DNA of 64,000 nucleotides from NCBI GenBank assembly GCA_034509425.1, contig JAVTVJ010000228.1:1054001-1118000 (forward strand), given 5' to 3'. Below are positions 1-11,258 of this stretch, in pieces. The notes beneath the pieces are model-generated. The model worked only from the letters and a program-made list of their open reading frames with translations, was not told the origin of the DNA and ran no database searches. Every line of letters starts with the position of its first letter. Position 1 is the first letter of the stretch. The stretch is from Eopsaltria australis. Its lineage: Eukaryota; Chordata; Aves; Passeriformes; Petroicidae. Made by a program: the position numbers and the translations under genes.

Positions 1-236
1 GATTGGAGCTGAAAATCCATTTGCCTGCAACAGGGAGGCCAGGCAGGGCTTACTGTGATCCATCTCCACCTCATTACCCCCACGCAGCATCCCCAGCAGG
101 GAGGCAGCCTGTGTAAGGAGGGACAAACCAGTGCCTGCAGATGCCCCACTGGGCAGTGACAGCTCGTAAGCCTCAGCCCTGTCCCTGGTGAGAGAGCAGA
201 GCATCCTCAGGAGTTTTTTCCTGACCAGCTTCACCT
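1..236 (-). CDS. Coding exon (partial, runs off left edge) of unidentified minus-strand gene; helical C-terminal-side segment
   Basis: Read on the minus strand, a pyrimidine-rich acceptor (TTTATCCCTGCTTCCCAG) precedes position 236, and one frame stays open for 78 codons to the window edge. Phase is 1 at entry. The product begins VKLVRKKLLRMLCSL and continues Leu/Ala-rich with Gly turns (LLTQAASLLGMLRGG), which looks like a bundle of amphipathic helices. I see no named domain motif. An internal donor-like GTAAGC lies at 54-49, so the exon could also end there in phase 1; the frame remains open beyond it. It is the last exon of the chain inside the window. The entry phase fits the 36-nt exon at 11,223-11,258. 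The frame carries no start codon near its beginning, so it cannot be an independent small gene. I do not recognise the family. Confidence 0.72.
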
Positions 237-277
237 CTGGGAAGCAGGGATAAACCTACACCCAGAGCATAACATTT

Positions 278-580
278 ATCATGGAATGTGGTGAGTTGAA
301 AGGGACCTTCAGGATCATCTGGTTCCAACCCCACTGCAGGGACACCTTCCACTAGACCAGGTTGCTCATGGCCTTAGACACTTGCCGGGATCCAGGGGCT
401 TCTCTGGGCACCCTGTGCCAGGGCCTCATCACCCTCACAGGGAAGAGTTCCTTCCCAATATCCCATCTGTCCCCACCCTCTGGCAGTGGGAAGCCATTCC
501 CTGTGTCCTGTGACTCGAGGCCCTTGTCCAAAGTCCTTCTCCAGCTCTCTTGAAGCCACTTTAGGTACCTGAAGGCTGCA
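278..580 (-). mobile_element. CR1 LINE fragment (3' end)
   Basis: On the minus strand it reads as the CR1 3' untranslated segment; the plus strand shows GGTTCCAACCCC and GGGACACCTTCCACTAGACC. It is 5'-truncated and lies 40 bp upstream of the exon at 1-236. Limits are approximate. Confidence 0.85.
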
Positions 581-1618
581 GTCGTAAATTCTGCTTCAAT
601 CTGGAATTATTTCATCTGCTCTATGCAATGACTCCACTCCTGCTGTGTTACAAGTGGGGAACACTGGAGCCATACATGGCCAGAGGGGAGGGATCCCAGC
701 CCTGTGTGAGCTTGCTGAGCATGTCCCAACCCTGTTCCAGAGCTGCCTCCTCTCCCAAGGAGGACAAGGACTCTCTGCCTCCCTCCTTGCAGACAGCTTG
801 GAGCTGGCTCAGCTGGAAGGCACTACAGCACTACAAACCATGAGTGTGTTTGAAGTTGGAAGGATTTAAGAAACACTCATCATTATCAGTTTTAATATTG
901 AGATAAGCCTTGTACATTACAAGCTGAGCTGAAGAGATCGCAGCACCAGAGGCAGGAAGGTGCTGTCTTAGATCCTTATCTACAACAGCAAGATGCTTCC
1001 ACATGATACCACCACCAAATTTTGGTCATTATCTTGCAGCTACCCAGCAGCCAAGTTTTGTCTGTGCAGAGCTGGTAACAAGCCATTATTCTCATTCCCA
1101 TTTCCCTCCCCCACATCAGAGGCATCATCAGAGGAAGGCAAGGCAGGCTGATACCCAGGGGCAGCAAGCAAAGCGTAGCTGAGTACACATTGTTTTCACA
1201 TGCCAGACTTGGGTTGTCTCAATACATTTGGCTCTTCACCTTCACAGCAAGATGGTTTTGGGTATCCCCACACATTGTGGTTAGCACTGGGCAATCCAGC
1301 AGCTGAGATTTGGATGGGAACTCCAGGCTGACTTAAACCTATCAATCACTCTAACCCCACATCTTGGGAAGCTGCAGGACATGGCAGCAGAACGTGCAGC
1401 ATCTGCATTCAGGCATCTGCATGCTCCTTTTAACAGCGAAATGGGATTTTCTTCTCACCCAGCTGTTGCATAGGTCCTTGTGAAGGCAATAGGTGGGAGC
1501 ACCCTGGGAAAGGACTGTGCCTGGTTTCCAGCTCGTCCCAACAACCCAGATCCAGGAGAGGCTGGAGGACAAGGGATCTTCCTGCACTTTTCATTGACCA
1601 GCAAAGGAACGTGGAAAC

Positions 1619-1765
1619 AGAATCACAGAATCACAGACTTGTTTGGGTTGGAAAGACCTTAAAGCTCATCTCATTCTACCCCCTGCCATGAGCAGGGACA
1701 CCTTCCACATTGCCCCAGACCCTGTTCAGCCTAGCCTTGAATACTTCCAGGGCTGGGACACAGAA
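1619..1765 (-). mobile_element. CR1 LINE fragment, short
   Basis: It begins with the AATCACAGAATCACAG tail complement and the TTTGGGTTGGAAAGACCTT core, then diverges after about 145 bp. This looks like an old, truncated copy. Confidence 0.85.
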
Positions 1766-3359
1766 GCTCCCTTGCTGGCATTGCTGCTCATCACAGGCAA
1801 GAACAGCAACAAGGCTTGTGACATTTTTGCTTTGATTACAGGTTCCCTGTAATTAAGAGCAAGAGCTACTGCAACAAAATGAATTGCAGCACAAATCTTC
1901 TGCATGAGTAATGAGGGAACAGGCAGAGTCATCACCACATGTAGGGAGGGGTGAGACGACAGCCCCACAGGGTTCAGCAGGTTGAGGGTGGCCAGGTGAT
2001 GTGCCTAAATTAAAATCAGGTTCTCACTGGGCTGAATGCTAAAGAAATGTAGGAACTGTCAATCCCAGCTTGCCTGAGCTGCTGTATCTCAGCCATAGGA
2101 GCCAAGGCATCTTCAGGGTGGCCACTCATTCCTGCCCACAGACCACTCCTACCCAAATGCAGATAATGGTTAACAGGCTAAGGTGCCTCAAGGGCCTTGA
2201 CAAGTCCAAAACCACACCAAAAATCCCAGGGATGCAGAAAGGATGCTATGAAACAGCTACATCCAGAGCAGACCTTGTGGCCCACCAGGAAAGAGGTGAC
2301 TCAAGCACAGAGCCTGAGGCTCATGCTGGCATTCCCAAAAAACTGCTCTCTGCTTGTCCCACAGGTGAGCAGCTGGGTGAAGCAGAGCCTGTTTTCAGAG
2401 ACAGGCACACAGGGGCTGAGAGGGAGGCATTTCCTATTGGATGAAGATGTCTGGTAATGCCCAGCTCTTGCCTGGGCAGAAGGAGGCAGAAAGTGTTGGG
2501 GCTGTGTTGAGAAGAGCCCACAGGAGCTTCCTCCAACACAGCAGCTCAAGGCCACGAAACCCAGCATGCAAATGTCAGAAAAGCCCATAAATACAGACGT
2601 GACCCCTGCAGTCAGGACTGGACAGAGCACAGATAGGGGCTGTGGTCCATGCCAGCAGTGGCTCTCCCTCCCTAACAGACAAGGAGCACCACGAGACTCC
2701 CAGAGTGCACATCCCAGGATGAGCAGAGAAGGCCTCAGGTGGATTCTGGCAGTCAGCCCAGCAGTCAGGTGAGAGACACTTCTGACCAAGGGGGGATACC
2801 CCCACCCGCTGCTCCCAGAAATCTTTGTATGAGCCTAAGTGGTTTAAAATACCACCTCCCCTCAAGTAAAGCTCCCTGGTCCTGAGAATGCCCAACAAAC
2901 CAAGAGCCAGTGCACTCCTTGCTCAGCTGGCTGTGGGTCTGGCCCCACACCAGGTCAGAGCATGCACAGGGTCACTGTGTCCTGCAGCAATGGAGCAGCT
3001 GAAGGGAGAAACCTTTCTCCTGTGCCTTTGGAAACCAGAATCCGCTACTTCCCAGGTCTTTGGTGAAAGTCCTGGACCAGGAAACACACATGAGTGTGTT
3101 GGTCACTGCCTGCTGAACTTCCCCACAGGTGAGATGTCTTTTAACTGTCTCCATCTTCACTCCTGGCTTAATCCTGGGCAATGGAGCACTTAAAAACCAC
3201 AAAGATTCCTGAGAACCAACATCCCAATTGGAATGAGACACTGAGTAAGAAGGAAAACCTGATCCTTTGGATCTTTCTTAAAGACCTAAAGAACCCAAGT
3301 TTAGGCATAAAGAGACTTTTAAAAATTAAGACTTTTCATTCTTTAAACCTAAAATGAAA

Positions 3360-3440
3360 CAACAAAAAAAAAACCCAAAAACTTCTGGGTCCTTCTCAGG
3401 TATCGAAGAGAAAAAAAAAAAAAAGCAAAGAAAAAAGAAG
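3360..3440. repeat. A-rich simple sequence
   Basis: Runs of 10 to 14 A bases are separated by short mixed sequence. This may be a decayed poly(A) tail, but no retroposed body was recognised beside it. Confidence 0.7.
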
Positions 3441-6151
3441 AGGCAAAAATCCATGTTTCTAGTGTAAAAGCAAGCAAGGGTGTGCACACACATGAACCAA
3501 CACACAGGTAATTACACCCTCTGACCAGATTAGTAACCTGCATGTTTGTGTGTGGCAGAGCACAAGGGTGTCTCTGCAGGTCTGTGGTTCTGTGGTCATA
3601 TCAGAGGCACAAATTCATTGATTTCTTCCTACAGAGGCAGAACTCCAGTCACTGATTTCTTCCCCACTCCCTGATCATCACTTGTGCCATCAGAAAATCT
3701 GCTCCCGAGGGAACCAAACCTTCCTGCTTGTCACTGCCACATTCATATAAATGATGGGGAGTAAGTAACTCATTTCACAGGCACATTAGTAACAAATTCC
3801 TCTCCCAAGGAGACTGTGGGAACAGAGCTCCACAAGGGTTCTATTTAAAGCAGAGCAGATACCAACCTGCCCTGGGTGTGCACACTCAGGACTTGCTATC
3901 CCAAGAGTGCTGGTGTGGCCATGGAGGACAGTCTAGTTCCCTCCAGCCCAGGCAGGTGGGAAGGGAGCAGGATGGTCTGGTCCTTCATCACAGTGGGGAA
4001 TAAAGTCTTCCTCTCCACACACCCCAGACACTCTGTACTGCACCAGAAGCACCTTCTGCGATGACAATGTGGCATCCTGGGCACCCTGCCTGTCCCTGTG
4101 CTCCCCAACAAGGACAGGCTCCTTCCCATAAAGTCACCATGAGTTTGACAGTGTTTGCTTTCTTTTCGACCCCCAGCTCTTTGCTTCATGCTCCCAAGCT
4201 TTTGGCCAAAGGGGAGTGGCCCTGAGAGCCCAGGTGGGATCTGCAGATCCCAACTCCTGTCCAATGGCTGTGTTCCCTGGGATGTTCTGTCAGCTGCAAA
4301 GCCCTGAGCAGCCAGAATACTCCAGATCTCCTCCAGTAGGATCAGTCCATGCCTCTCCAGCAGCATTCCTGCTCCCTTCCAAGGCAAGAGGCAGGAGCAG
4401 ATCCTGTCTGAGGAGGCCAGCAGGATGCAGTAGGCAGCAGGTATCATGGAGCCATCCATGTAGTTCCATGCAGCCTTTAGGTGGCACCCTGCTCCAGCTG
4501 CCCCTCAGCGTTGCTCCCCAGTCAGCTGTGTCCAAGTTTGGTGTCCAGCACAGCTCTGGATGGGGATGAGACCAGAGCAAACCTGTGACATCTTTCCCAG
4601 GTGGCCAGACCTTGTGACAATGCAGCATGAGAACCTTCTCTACCACAACACTGGAGATTCTGGAAGTGTTCTGAAGGTGATCCCTGCAAAGCTTTGTGGT
4701 TTCATAGCTTTCCGTTGAAGCAGATGCTGGTGAGGCTGCTGCCAGCCCCAGGCAGCTCTTTCAAACCTCGGTGGGAAGTGTTGGGGTGCAGCAAGGGCAA
4801 GAACTGGGGGGATCTCATGGCAGGATCATCACTCCCCTGTGAGAAGCAGGGATAACCTGCAGTCATGGCCAAGTTCAAGCAGGAGTCCCAATAATGAGTC
4901 AGTTGGTGGGACGGGGCATCTCTGGGGTCATGCTGGGACACCAAGCCACAGTCAGGGGCGGGATCAGGCCCGGAGTGACCACACAAGTCCACAGAGATGA
5001 TGGCAGGGTCACTCTGGGAATCAGTCCATGATTTGGGGATGGAGCAAGAGGCTCCAGAGCTGAGCAGGGCACGGCTGAAGGCCAGATCTCCTACAATGGC
5101 AGGACCCAGTCAGGACAATCCATGCAGATCCTGCAGCATCCCTGACCCCAGCCAAGCACAGTGTGTGGGACACCTCAGAGACTGCTGGATCCTGGAGTAA
5201 TGCTCTCCACCACGGCAGGGGCAGATTTCCTCTCAGATGAAGATCTTTTGCCTGGTGCTGCCCTTCGTGCACAGCCACATTTCTCCAACACAACACTCTT
5301 CTGTGGCTGGGGCTGCCCAGCCTCCTGCCCCTTGGCATTGGCTCTGCCCACTCCAAAGGTGAAGGACTCAGTGCAGCATTCAGGGACTCTAAGCACCTGC
5401 ACTGCCAGATCCCAGGGCACAGACTGCTTCCAAAGCCAACCAGGCTCGCTGCTGGCAGGCTGGGACTGTGCTGATTTAATGACATCTGACTGCAGTGCTC
5501 AAGAACAGCCCTGCAGCAAACAATGCAGATGTTCTACTGCTCCATGGCATTCCCAGTGCAAGGCAGGCAGGCTCAGGCTCAGGAGCAGAGAGCTAAAGTT
5601 TACAGTGCTCAGCTGCAATTACAGCTCTTATCTGAAATGCAGTGATGCCAAGAGAAACCTTGACATGGGCTTCCACAGGCTACTGGGGGAAAAGCCTCTG
5701 CCCACCCTGCCAAGGCCCTGGAGCAAAGATGGATGATCCATGTAAGTAGCAGGGTAAGGCCAGCCCATGGCATGATCCAGGCTGAGCTGTCTAGAGGAAG
5801 AAATGCTTGAAAACACATCACTGGTGTGGACAGCCAGGCCCAAGGGAAGCAAGGACCAGCCACTTTCAATGGTGAATCCATGGGGTTCTTGGAGCTTTGA
5901 AGGCCATAGCCACCTCCTCATCCACTGGGCTCCTGAGGCAACCTCTGTCTTGACCTCAGAGCAAGATGCTCCCACAAGCAAATCCTCCTTAGGGTGCGTT
6001 TGCTGTCCTTGAGCAGGTCCCCCATGGTGATGTTGCCACCCGGGGGGAGGTGGCTTGTCCGGCAGCTGCCCACGAGCAAATGACCACCCTGCACTGCCCA
6101 GGGGAACGTGTCCTCTCCATCCCCACTCTCTGCTCTGATAGACCCTCAGGA

Positions 6152-6455
6152 GACCACAGAATCCCAGGAGGGTTGGGGTTGGAAGGGACCTTAAAGCTGA
6201 TCTCATCCCACCCCCTGCCATGGGCAGGGACACCTTCCACTATCCCAGGTTGCTCCAGGCCCCGTCCAACCTGGCCTGGGACATTTCCAGGGATGGGGCA
6301 GCCACAGCTTCTCTGAGTAACCTGTGCCAGGGTCCCACCACCCACACAGGGAAGAATTTACTCCTAACATCTGGTCTAAATTGCTCCTGCTTCAGCTTAA
6401 AGCCATTTCCCCTTGTCCTGCCAGTGTACCTTAAAGCAAGATCTTACAGCAAGGT
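6152..6455 (-). mobile_element. CR1 LINE fragment
   Basis: It contains the CCCTGCCATGGGCAGGGACACC core and the downstream 'TGTGCCAGGGTCCCACCACC' block, both shared with most other copies in this window. Confidence 0.9.
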
Positions 6456-9400
6456 CCTGTTGGGGGTCAAGGAAGGCAGGTGACAATCTTCACTATGAAG
6501 AAGGTTAACAGTGGGACAAAGATTTTGACTCAGAAGATCAGCTGGTGGCATGGTGGATAAAACATCCTCAAAAGTTTTGCATTAAGTCTGATCCTAACAC
6601 TGTACTGGGCTTAAAATGGTGCATCCCTCCTGCATTCCCACCTGAGGGGTGTCCTGGGGGGAAAAGGACTTTGCACAGGGTAGAGCAAGACCAGGCCAGA
6701 GGCTCACTGCAGGCAGAAGAGCCAAGTCCTGGTTTGGTTTGAATCATTACTCACGCTCCAGTATTGCTCCACCTCAGCAAAGTGTGCAGCAGCTTGGGGC
6801 TGGATATGAGGGCAGCCAGGCAGCTGCCATGGGCTTGGCGAGGGAGCTCTGCAGCCCTCAGTGGCCAAGTGGCTGCCCAGGGCCACCAGCAGAGCTGGCC
6901 TGAACTGGCCGTGTCCCCTGCAGGCATCAGCCTGCTGTCTCCTCCCCTCACACCCCAGGGCTGTGGGCTTCAAAACCCCATATCCCAGGGGCGTTCCCTC
7001 CCAGGCTGTTCCCAACCCTCTACTTTTCCAGGCTTGGGTGGGCAGTCATGTGATGTTTGGGGGCCATGCTGGGGTGAAGCAGAGCCTGGCTGAGCCCTGG
7101 CCTGCCCTGCAAGCCCCAGGGATGTGCCTGTGCCCAGCTCCACCAGTGCCCACCTGAGGACCAGCATGCAGACAGGAGCCAGAGCCCAGAACCCAAGGCA
7201 TCATTCATTTTGCCCACCCTCTGTTGCAGCTGCAGGACTGGGAGCTGGTGGGAATTCCCTCTGGATACACAGGGGTTCATCCATACCCAGCTGGAAACCA
7301 AACAGGGACATGTCCTGTCTTCAGGCAGCGCTGAGCAAGGGCACAGGTACCAACAACAGCTCAAGAGCACAGTCAGGGATGGGGCTGCCCCCTCCTCAGC
7401 CCCAGTGGGGAAGACAGGAGGGGGATGGAGAGCAAAAAGGCCCTTGGCAGCCTTCTCCAGGGTCCCAGCAGCTCCGAGGAGTGGGAGCAGCAGAGCTCAA
7501 GCCCAGAGTAACACTCTGGTCTCTGGGCAAGAAGGACAATTGAGGTGGTGATCATAGCCCCACATGTGCCATGGGGATCACAGCCAGGTGTGCCAGGACA
7601 CGCAGCCACCTGGAGATTACTTCATCAGAAACACGTTACTTAACATGACACCATGAGCCAAAGAGTTGGGTATTGGAAGCACCAGACCAAGAGCTCATAA
7701 TAAGGGCACTAGCCAAGAAAAAACAGTGTAGGGGAATTGGTGTGAGCACATAGGACTCGTCCCATGCGTGGGAGAGAAAATAAAGAACAATTTTATCTGT
7801 ATCCTAATGGGAGAAAAAACACAGCAGATCTTAATAACAGAGAAAACCCTGTCACCATTTGAATAGGTTCAATCCCTGAAGCCCAAGCACTACCACAGAT
7901 GAGCTCTCCCGTAGGAGAGGCCAGAGCCTTTCCCAATGGAGGTGCTGCCCACAGCAACGGCCATGTCTGACCTCTTCTCCCACACTTCCCCATCCATGTA
8001 TCCCAAAGCAACAGAAGATTTCGGGCACACAGCTTTCCGCATTTCAAGGGGGTTCTATCACCTCCCACCATGCCCAGCTCTACTGGAGAAGAAAATATAC
8101 TGCCAGATCCTTTTAAAAAGTGCCAGGCTGGCACACTAGGAACAGGGATTTTGCTCAGGTGAGTGTAAGAGGAGTCAAGGTATCTCTTCCCTTGTCCATT
8201 TACACAGCACCTGCCTACCCATCCAACAATGCTGCAAACCAGAGAGCATCCTTCAGCAGGAGATGGGCCCTGGGTCCCCTGTGGCATGGGCAGCTGGCCC
8301 AGTGACAAGGACACTGCTAGGGCTGAGGTTTCTAAGCTGAACAGCAGGTACTGCCACAAGCTGCCATGGAACATAGGCTGGAGACAGCGTGTGCATAGAA
8401 GGGCAGTGGGAAGAACAAACCTGCAGCTCACACACTTCTGTTTCTTCAGAAAACTTTGGAGCTGATGGTGGCTGCTGAGATTGGAGTGTTTAAAAATCCA
8501 TCTGGGAGGAGGCTGGGGAGACAGCACAGGAGAAGGGACATCACTCCTGAGCATAAATGAGAGCCTGTGTTTGAGCTTGGAAGGGGAGCACCACACGGGG
8601 GGCATCCCTGGGCCTCCCCCCTTTCCCTCATCAAAACCTTCTGGGTGGGCTCTGCTGATTCCCTGTGTTCCAAGGGAAGGTCAAGTCCATGCTGGGCGAG
8701 GGCACGGAGAGCTCCACAATTTATGGAGATACTGACAGGGAGCAGAAGGGGTGACCTGGGCTCTGCAGCCCAGCGTGACTGAGCCTTGAGGGGTGCAGCA
8801 GCAGCAGCGTGGGGGCAGCACTGGGAGGGGCAGGGCTGGCCCCAATAAACACATCGGGTTCTCCTGGGGGCTCGTGCACAGTAACCACTAAATACACACC
8901 CAACGGAAAGTGTGGAGTGATTTATTTTTGTTATTGTTGGTCTGACATCCTGCCAGCACCGCTGAGTTCTAGGGATTGGCTGAGCACACACCAAGCACTA
9001 TCAGAGATGTGTTATAAAGCAAATATTAGCAGGGCCTGTGCTGGAGGTGACGCAGGGCCGCCGCGGCCGAGCACAGCCACCCCACAGCAGGAGCCACTGC
9101 AGAGGGTGACATAATCCTGCAGGGCCTCCAGCAGCCCAGCCACCATCCATCAGGGTGGAGGAGGAGAAGGACCATGGCATGATCCTGCCTTGGGAAGATG
9201 CCAAGGTGGAACAGGCTTGGCTGCATCAGACTCCCAGCCACCATGCATGAGGCAGGAGAAAAATTACTCCCTGGAGAAGGGGTCTGAGCTGCCTGGCTTT
9301 TCCCTGGAGCCCATCTCTGGTAGCAAGATGGAATTCCCTCAAGAGCTCCCATCCAGGAGTTATTAGCCTTTCATCATCCAGTGTGCAGAGGAATGTTATA

Positions 9401-10271
9401 AAAATCCCAAAGCCACCATGTACTCTAGACACCCAAACCACCAGAACTCAGCGGGGCATTTCTCTGGGATGTGTTTCCACAATTTATTTGGTGCTGAAGG
9501 GGAAGGCACTGACACCAGCAGGAACCTCCCTGTTTTCTCATAAGGGTGTTTCCCAGCTGCCTTTCCCTGCAGTGACCATGACATTGTCCTGCCTGTGCCC
9601 CCGTCACCCTGCATGTGCCTGACAGTGACTGCAAAGCACAGTGACCCTTTGCCACTAGGCTGGGCTCTGATGGGCAGCAGTGACCCAAGAGCCCTCTCTG
9701 CTCCTCAGCCAGGTGTCTGCTTGCCCAGTAGAAATGTGCATACATGGAGAGACTGAGAAAGGGGACAGGAGGGTCCCACCAGGACAGGTTCATGGCAGAA
9801 CTCAGGCCAAGCTGAAGAGCTGCACTGGCTCCACAGGTGGTGCAGGGCCATGGGGCCTGGGTGGACCCTGGGCAGAAGGGTCAGAGCTCCCGTGGTCCTT
9901 GGCAGTGGAGCAGAACCTGCAGTGCCCCACGGCTCCCCTGGGCCCATACAGGAAGCACAGGGCAGCAGGTTCCTCACCATAACAGCAGTGGCAAGAGATC
10001 AAGCCAGTACCAAACTTTGGGAAGCTTTTCCCTCTGAAACAATAATTCCCCTGTACAGGCTGCTTCAGGTGTGGAGCAGGATACAGTGGGATCCAAGCTC
10101 AATCTCAATTAAGTTTTGGTAAACCACGGGGCAGGCTGTTTTTTACACAGCATCATGCTGTGCAAGCTTGAGCCCTGCAAACACACAGAAGTCCTGAGCA
10201 GGAGGACTGATGGATGGAAAACTGGCCATGCCCCAGCCATGTGCACCCAGAAACCCCCTGTGCTGGACTGA

Positions 10272-10835
10272 TTCCACAGCATGGGCAGCAGGGAAGAGGG
10301 ATTCTGTCCCCCAAGGTGAGACCCCACCTGCAGAGCTGCCTCCAGCTCTGGGCTCCCATCACAGGCAAGTGAGTCCAGAGGAGGCCACAGAGATGCTCCA
10401 AGGAACTGGAGCCCCTCTGCTCTGGAACCAGGCTGGGAGAGCTGGGGGTGTTCACCTGGAGAAGAGAACGCTCCAGGGACACCTCAGAGACTCTTCCAGG
10501 GCCTAAAGGGGCTCCAGAAGAGCTGGAGAGGGACTGGGGACAAGGGATGGACGGACAGGACACAGGGAATGGCTTCCCACTGCCAGAGAGCAGGGATAGA
10601 TAGGACATTGGGAAGGAATTGTTCCCTGTGAGGGTGGGGAGGCCCTGGCACAGGTTGGCCAGAGAAGCTGTGGCTGCCCCAGATCCCTGAAAATGTCCAA
10701 GGCCAGGTTGGATGGGGCTTGGAGCATCCTGGGATAGTGGAAGGTGTCCCTGCCCATGGCAGGGGTGGAACTGAAGGGGCTTTAAGGTCCCTTGCAACAC
10801 AAACCATCCTGGAATTCTATGATGATTCTGTGATA
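10272..10835 (+). mobile_element. CR1 LINE fragment, about 0.56 kb
   Basis: One of the longer copies. It runs from a segment containing CCCAAGGTGAGACCCCACC through GAACCAGGCTGGGAGAGC to the tail TTCTATGATGATTCTGTGAT. A 233-codon antisense frame over it is repeat-derived. Confidence 0.9.
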
Positions 10836-10938
10836 AGGTGGCACTTGGGGACATGGTTTAGTAGTGGCCTTGCAGTCCTGTGTTTATGGCTGGAGTTGAT
10901 CTTAAAGGGCTTTTCCAACCTAAATGACTGTAGGATGC
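10836..10938 (+). mobile_element. Second CR1 tail abutting the first
   Basis: It reads GGGGACATGGTTTAGTAGTGG and ends in TTTTCCAACCTAAATGACTG, the 3' end of a different CR1 subfamily. It starts where the 10.27 kb copy ends, in the same orientation. Confidence 0.75.
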
Positions 10939-11222
10939 TACAACCACCACTTCAAATGCCATCACAAAGCTCACCCACTTGATGGTCTCCCTGCCCTCTC
11001 CCAGCCCAGCTCAGAAGGCCTGCAGACCTCAACAGAACATTACAAACTCCTTCCTCAGTGCTGCTGACTGCTGTCATTTCCTCTCTCCTGGGGGCAGAGG
11101 GGTGCAGAGCTCAATGCTTCCCCCTCCCATGGTCCCATCCCAGAGCACACACTGTCCTATTAAACCTGCCAGGCCACCCTCGTGATCTCCCTCCTTGGCA
11201 GCTCCTGCACACGCACACTCAC

Positions 11223-11258
11223 TCTGTGCAAGAGATGGGAGAGCCGAACAAGCTTCAT
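11223..11258 (-). CDS. 36-nt microexon of the same gene
   Basis: A strong acceptor (TTTTTTCTTCTGTAG) at 11,259 and a strong donor (AGA|GTGAGT) at 11,222 bound 36 nt. Entered in phase 1 it encodes (D)EACSALPSLAQ and leaves in phase 1, which joins the previous exon (15,579) and the next (236) without a stop. The other two readings are a frame beginning MKLVRLSHLL and one with an immediate stop; neither fits the neighbours' phases. Microexons of this size are often alternatively spliced, and skipping this one would keep the frame because 36 is a multiple of three. The flanking introns are about 11 kb and 4.3 kb. Confidence 0.6.

Larger units (their letters stand above)
237..11222 (-). other. Intron, about 11 kb, with five CR1 copies
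   Basis: This holds no supported exon. It contains CR1 fragments near 0.28, 1.62, 6.15, 10.27 and 10.84 kb and an A-rich run at 3,360-3,440. There is also a 270-codon minus frame at 7,793-8,605 without recognisable content and one weak exon candidate near 6.75-6.93 kb (see findings). Remaining sequence is unique and featureless to my eye. Confidence 0.6.

Noticed and set aside
9056..9070. Small CpG-rich patch (GGGCCGCCGCGGCCGAG)
   Set aside because: Too small and isolated to call a CpG-island promoter.
10153..10854. 233-codon minus frame
   Set aside because: It is a reverse reading of a CR1 copy. The same peptide blocks recur wherever CR1 lies in this orientation.
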